Of a DNA stretch of 17,246 nucleotides, positions 14,512 to 17,246 are shown one piece after another (position 1 is the stretch's first letter; each line of letters opens with the position of its first letter). This stretch comes from DSAR01 sp034437315 (GTDB lineage Bacteria > Chloroflexota > Anaerolineae > B4-G1). The position numbers and the translations under genes were made by a program. The DNA lies in assembly GCA_034437315.1 (NCBI GenBank), contig DAOTUC010000244.1:1-17246 (forward strand), in the 5' to 3' direction. The notes beneath the pieces were generated by a model. It was given only the letters and a program-made list of their open reading frames with translations, was not told where the DNA came from and ran no database searches.

Positions 14512-16371
14512 ATGATCCATTTCCCTAGCATCCGCTGGCGCATCGCTGTGCCGTATATGGTGCTCATCCTGCTGACCATGGCCGGCCTGCTCATCTACCT
14601 TTCTAACCTGATACGGGACGCTTACCTGGAGGATCTACAAGCTAAGTTGACCGCGGAGGCCCGCTTGATCGAGGATACGTTGACTTCGGCGGCGTGGGAC
14701 GATGCGGGCGAACTCGACGCGCTCGCCCATCACTACGCCAGCCTCCTGGACGCGCGCATCACGTTCATTGACGGCGATGGCGTCGTGCTGGGGGAATCGC
14801 ACGAGGACCGCGATCAGATGGACAACCACCTCTACCGCCCCGAGGTGCAGAGCGCGCTGGCGGAAGGGCAGGGGGACAGCATCCGTTTCAGCCGCACCGT
14901 CAACTACGATATGATGTACGTGGCGCTCCCGGTGCGTTTGGAGGGTCGGCGCGTCGGATATGTCCGGGTCGCTGTGCCCCTGCGCCAGATCAGGGCCGAT
15001 CTGGCGCGCCTACAACGCGCTCTGCTAATCGTCGCGGCCGGGACCGCTGCACTGGCCTTGCTGCTGGCTCTGCTGATCGCCGAACGGACCGCCCGCCCGA
15101 TACGGCAATTGACCCAGGTCGTCCAGTCGATGACGCACGGCGATTGGAGCGGGCGACTCCTGCCGGTCACCCACGACGAGGTCGGCGTGCTCACGGGCGC
15201 TTTCAACCAGATGGCGGATCGATTGCGGGGGACGGTCACGACGCTGGTGGAGGAGCGGGGGCGTTTGACCGCTGTGTTGGACACGATGGCGGATGGCGTC
15301 ATCATCACGGATGGTTCTGGATATGTGCGTTTGATCAACCCGGCCGCTGCTCGACTCCTCGGCGGCGACGAGGTTTTAGCTCTGGGGCGTCCCTTTTCGC
15401 AGGTCGTGCGCGATCATCGCATCATCAGCCTGTGGCGGCAGTGTTACGAGGAGAGGGAGGAGTGCTTTGAATCGGTGGAGATGGGGCGGCAGGGCGTTTT
15501 CTTGCAGGCTATCGCCACGCCGTTGTATGACGCCGGCCCGCAAGCCTCTCTGGTCATTCTCCAGGATCTGACCCGCGTCCGGCGACTAGAGACCGTTCGC
15601 CGGGATTTCATCAGCAACATCTCCCACGAGTTGCGCACTCCGCTCGCTTCCCTGAAAGCGTTGGTCGATACGCTGCGGGATGGCGCGCTGGACGATCCGC
15701 CGGCCGCCCTTCGTTTCCTGGAGCGGATGGAGACGGAGGTGGACGCGCTGACCCAGATCGTTCAAGAGCTATTGGAGCTTTCGCGCATTGAGTCGGGGCA
15801 AGCGCCCTTCCAGATGATGGTGGTGGATTTGGCCGACGTGGTGAATCCTCCGGTGAAACGGTTGGAGCCGCAGGCGGAGCGCGCCGGCCTTCGTTTGACG
15901 CTCAATGCGCCGCGGGATCTGGTCCGCATCCAGGCCGACGCCGAGCGGATGCAGCAGGTCGTCGCCAACTTGGCGCACAACGCGATCAAATTCACGCCCG
16001 CCGGCGGTCAGATTTGTGTGTCCGCCGCCCGCGTGCGCGTTCAAAAGTCGGGGGATGTGCAGTGTGTGGAAGCGGCGCCCGCGTTGGAGGCGGATTTGGA
16101 CGATCTGCTTTCGCCCGGCGTGTGGGCGCTGATCTGGGTGGCGGACACCGGCGTGGGCATTCCGGCCGATGATGTCCCCCGTATCTTCGAGCGATTCTAC
16201 AAGGCCGATCGCGCCCGTTCTGGCGGCGGAACCGGCCTGGGCCTGGCGATAGCTAAACACATCGTCCAGGCCCACCACGGGTCGATATGGGTCGAGAGCC
16301 TGGAGGGCCGCGGCTCGACCTTCTACGTAGCTATACCGGCCCTGGCGACCCCATCACATCAATCCCCTTAA
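14512..16371 (+). CDS. phoR: PhoR-like sensor histidine kinase
   Basis: This 619-residue membrane kinase has TM1 at about 11-31, an extracellular sensor of ~135 residues with FIDGDGVVLGES, NHLYRPEV and the SRTVNYDMMYVALPV end typical of Gram-positive PhoR/WalK sensors, TM2 at 167-190, HAMP (190-245), PAS (about 250-355), HisKA with H372 in SNISHELRTPLASLK, and HATPase_c with N box NLAHNAIKFTP, G1 VADTGVGIP, F box FERFYKAD and G2 GGTGLGLAI. A ~28-residue insertion (about 508-535) lies between the N and G1 boxes. The ATG at 14512 has GGAGGG 7 nt upstream; an in-frame TTG at 14497 overlaps that site and is rejected. The stop overlaps the first unit of the Pho-like operator. Confidence 0.93.
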   Translation: MIHFPSIRWRIAVPYMVLILLTMAGLLIYLSNLIRDAYLEDLQAKLTAEARLIEDTLTSAAWDDAGELDALAHHYASLLDARITFIDGDGVVLGESHEDRDQMDNHLYRPEVQSALAEGQGDSIRFSRTVNYDMMYVALPVRLEGRRVGYVRVAVPLRQIRADLARLQRALLIVAAGTAALALLLALLIAERTARPIRQLTQVVQSMTHGDWSGRLLPVTHDEVGVLTGAFNQMADRLRGTVTTLVEERGRLTAVLDTMADGVIITDGSGYVRLINPAAARLLGGDEVLALGRPFSQVVRDHRIISLWRQCYEEREECFESVEMGRQGVFLQAIATPLYDAGPQASLVILQDLTRVRRLETVRRDFISNISHELRTPLASLKALVDTLRDGALDDPPAALRFLERMETEVDALTQIVQELLELSRIESGQAPFQMMVVDLADVVNPPVKRLEPQAERAGLRLTLNAPRDLVRIQADAERMQQVVANLAHNAIKFTPAGGQICVSAARVRVQKSGDVQCVEAAPALEADLDDLLSPGVWALIWVADTGVGIPADDVPRIFERFYKADRARSGGGTGLGLAIAKHIVQAHHGSIWVESLEGRGSTFYVAIPALATPSHQSP

Positions 16372-16428
16372 CACGTTGTTAACCAAGCACTAACCCTTCG
16401 ATAAACCCCTCCCAAAAAATTCTTAATC
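16368..16428 (+). promoter_or_regulatory. PHO-box-like direct repeats with 11-bp phase
   Basis: TTAACA (16368), TTAACC (16379), CTAACC (16390) and the weaker ATAAAC (16401) occur at exact 11-bp steps, and TTAATC (16423) falls two steps further on. PhoB of E. coli and PhoP of Bacillus and Streptomyces bind hexamer or heptamer direct repeats with 11-bp periodicity; the Bacillus unit TTAACA is identical to the first copy. The array ends 9 nt before an extended -10 with no good -35, as in PhoB-activated promoters. The first unit overlaps the kinase stop codon. Confidence 0.65.
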
Positions 16429-16434
16429 TGGATA

Positions 16435-16443
16435 TGATACAAT
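16435..16443 (+). promoter_or_regulatory. Extended -10 promoter downstream of the PHO-box-like repeats
   Basis: TACAAT at 16438-16443 matches TATAAT at 5 of 6 and has TG one base upstream. The -35 position (about 16415-16420, AAAAAT) is poor, so activation through the upstream repeats is expected. Transcripts would carry the small gene at 16596 and pstS. Confidence 0.5.
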
Positions 16444-16451
16444 TCGCTTTG

Positions 16452-16480
16452 ATGAATGGGTGATTTGATTGTCCATTCAT
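16452..16480 (+). other. Stem-loop in the 5' UTR of the pst transcript
   Basis: ATGAATGG (16452-16459) pairs with CCATTCAT (16473-16480) across 13 nt, just after the predicted transcription start. It has no U-tract and may be a stabilising 5' hairpin or an additional operator. Confidence 0.35.
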
Positions 16481-16595
16481 TGAGGCGAATGTGTCATTTC
16501 CTGTCGCAGGGGGCGACCGCTTCCTTCCCAATTTGAGACCACACGCTCCAGGTGGTGGGTATTTGTGCGCGTTTGGAATGATCGGGAGGGATAAC

Positions 16596-16829
16596 ATGTT
16601 TTCTTCCTATGTTCACTTGGCGGGGATGTTGTCCAGCGGTTGGGAGGTGGAATCGCCTGTTTACGTGCGTCCCAGGATGCACTCTCGTTTACAGGAAGAG
16701 CCGGACACCTACCATTTTGTTTTGTGGAATGGGGATAGGGTCGCGTTGGTTAGCGTGCTCGGGTGCCCGGAGATCAGGCAGTTTTTAGCCGAGCATAATT
16801 TATCCACCGATCGTTTGAAATCCAGGTGA
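16596..16829 (+). CDS. Small protein of unknown function between the Pho operator and pstS
   Basis: This 77-residue soluble protein has no signal peptide, membrane segment or cysteine cluster. It contains GWEVESPVYVRP, then YHFVLWNGDRVALVSV (a likely beta hairpin) and a final helix CPEIRQFLAEHNLS. I recognise no family. The ATG at 16596 has GGGAGGG 5 nt upstream, an excellent ribosome site, while the in-frame extension to 16491 lacks one. Its place downstream of the Pho-type promoter and 94 nt before pstS suggests membership in the phosphate-starvation response. Coding is probable because of the ribosome site and protein-like composition. Confidence 0.65.
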   Translation: MFSSYVHLAGMLSSGWEVESPVYVRPRMHSRLQEEPDTYHFVLWNGDRVALVSVLGCPEIRQFLAEHNLSTDRLKSR

Positions 16830-16923
16830 AGCTTAAGGGGAGGAATCATATCGCGCATCGTTTGGAGTTGAATGTATTCACAGAGATGTAGAGAAGTAAA
16901 CTAAATCTGAATTGGAGGAGAAA

Positions 16924-17246
16924 ATGTATCTGAAAAGTCGTATAGTGCTCGTTAGTATGTTGATATTGACCCTGTTGGTCGCCGCGGTTGGGTGTGGATC
17001 GAGCGCGACGGAGATCCCCGCCGGAGATCCTACGGAGGCGCCGACAGCCCCGACAGCGGAACCAGAACCTGTGGATGAACCGGCCGAGGGCGGACAGATC
17101 GGCGTCGCCGGTTCGACGACGGTGCAGCCGCTGGCGGAGAAGTTCGCCGAGGCGTTCGTCGCCGCCAACCCCGACGTGCAGATTGACGTGCAGGGCGGCG
17201 GTTCGAGCGTGGGCGTCAAGTCGGCCGGGCAGGGCACGGTGGACGT
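16924..17246 (+). CDS. pstS: PstS phosphate-binding lipoprotein, N-terminal part (cut by window edge)
   Basis: The first 107 residues are present. A lipoprotein signal peptide (basic MYLKSR, hydrophobic 7-22, lipobox AVGC with C24) is followed by a low-complexity T/P/E-rich linker (about 28-57) and the start of the periplasmic-binding fold: GVAGSTTVQPLAEKF and VQGGGSSVGVKSAGQGTVD. The STTVQPL and GGGSSVG segments are the phosphate-contacting loops of PstS. The ATG at 16924 has GGAGGAG 3 nt upstream. It is expected to be followed by pstC, pstA and pstB beyond the window, and to be controlled by the PHO-box-like promoter at 16368-16443. Confidence 0.92.
   Translation, partial: MYLKSRIVLVSMLILTLLVAAVGCGSSATEIPAGDPTEAPTAPTAEPEPVDEPAEGGQIGVAGSTTVQPLAEKFAEAFVAANPDVQIDVQGGGSSVGVKSAGQGTVD

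Overview
The window looks like a piece of a Chloroflexota chromosome, probably of the Anaerolineae/Caldilineae type. This is inferred from moderately high G+C, frequent GTG/TTG starts with strong G-rich ribosome binding sites, a REC-ParA type TadZ in a Tad operon, a Firmicutes-like PhoR architecture, and short palindromic elements between genes. No rRNA gene is present to confirm it, and no tRNA, complete transposase gene or CRISPR array was seen.

Layout. (1) 1-360 is a non-coding upstream region with three near-identical C/G-tract palindromes and a long interrupted inverted repeat. (2) 361-6325 (+) is a tight run of six genes: tadZ/cpaE, cpaF (tadA), tadB and tadC, the inner-membrane and cytoplasmic motor of a Tad/Flp-type pilus, followed by comF and the long-form ribosome hibernation factor hpf. 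It is closed by an intrinsic terminator at 6372-6403. (3) 6420-8071 (+) is a two-gene unit: a divergent nucleotidyltransferase-like protein and a low-molecular-weight tyrosine phosphatase. The phosphatase 3' end has been invaded by a 109-bp palindromic MITE flanked by an 8-bp target duplication. (4) 8118-12036 (-) holds proS, an M50 site-2 protease and a Mut7-C RNase-like protein. proS and the protease each have their own sigma70-like promoter and a leader with a terminator-like hairpin, suggesting two attenuated transcripts. (5) 12142-17246 (+) is a phosphate-signalling region: a divergent Amt-family membrane protein lacking the twin histidines, an OmpR/PhoB-type regulator overlapping it by 4 nt, a PhoR-like histidine kinase, a small unknown protein, and the start of pstS running off the right edge. 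Between kinase and pstS are direct repeats in 11-bp phase just upstream of an extended -10 promoter, as expected for a PhoB/PhoP operator.

How the genes fit together. Region 2 couples pilus motor parts to a competence-type protein and a stationary-phase ribosome factor. Region 5 is best read as a Pho two-component system with its target, a phosphate-binding lipoprotein, immediately downstream; the Amt-derived protein translated with the regulator may be an extra sensor or transporter. The strongest candidates for something undescribed are the Amt-like/PhoB/PhoR module, the small protein between the Pho operator and pstS, the unclassified leaders of proS and the protease gene, and the MITE that rewrote the phosphatase C terminus.
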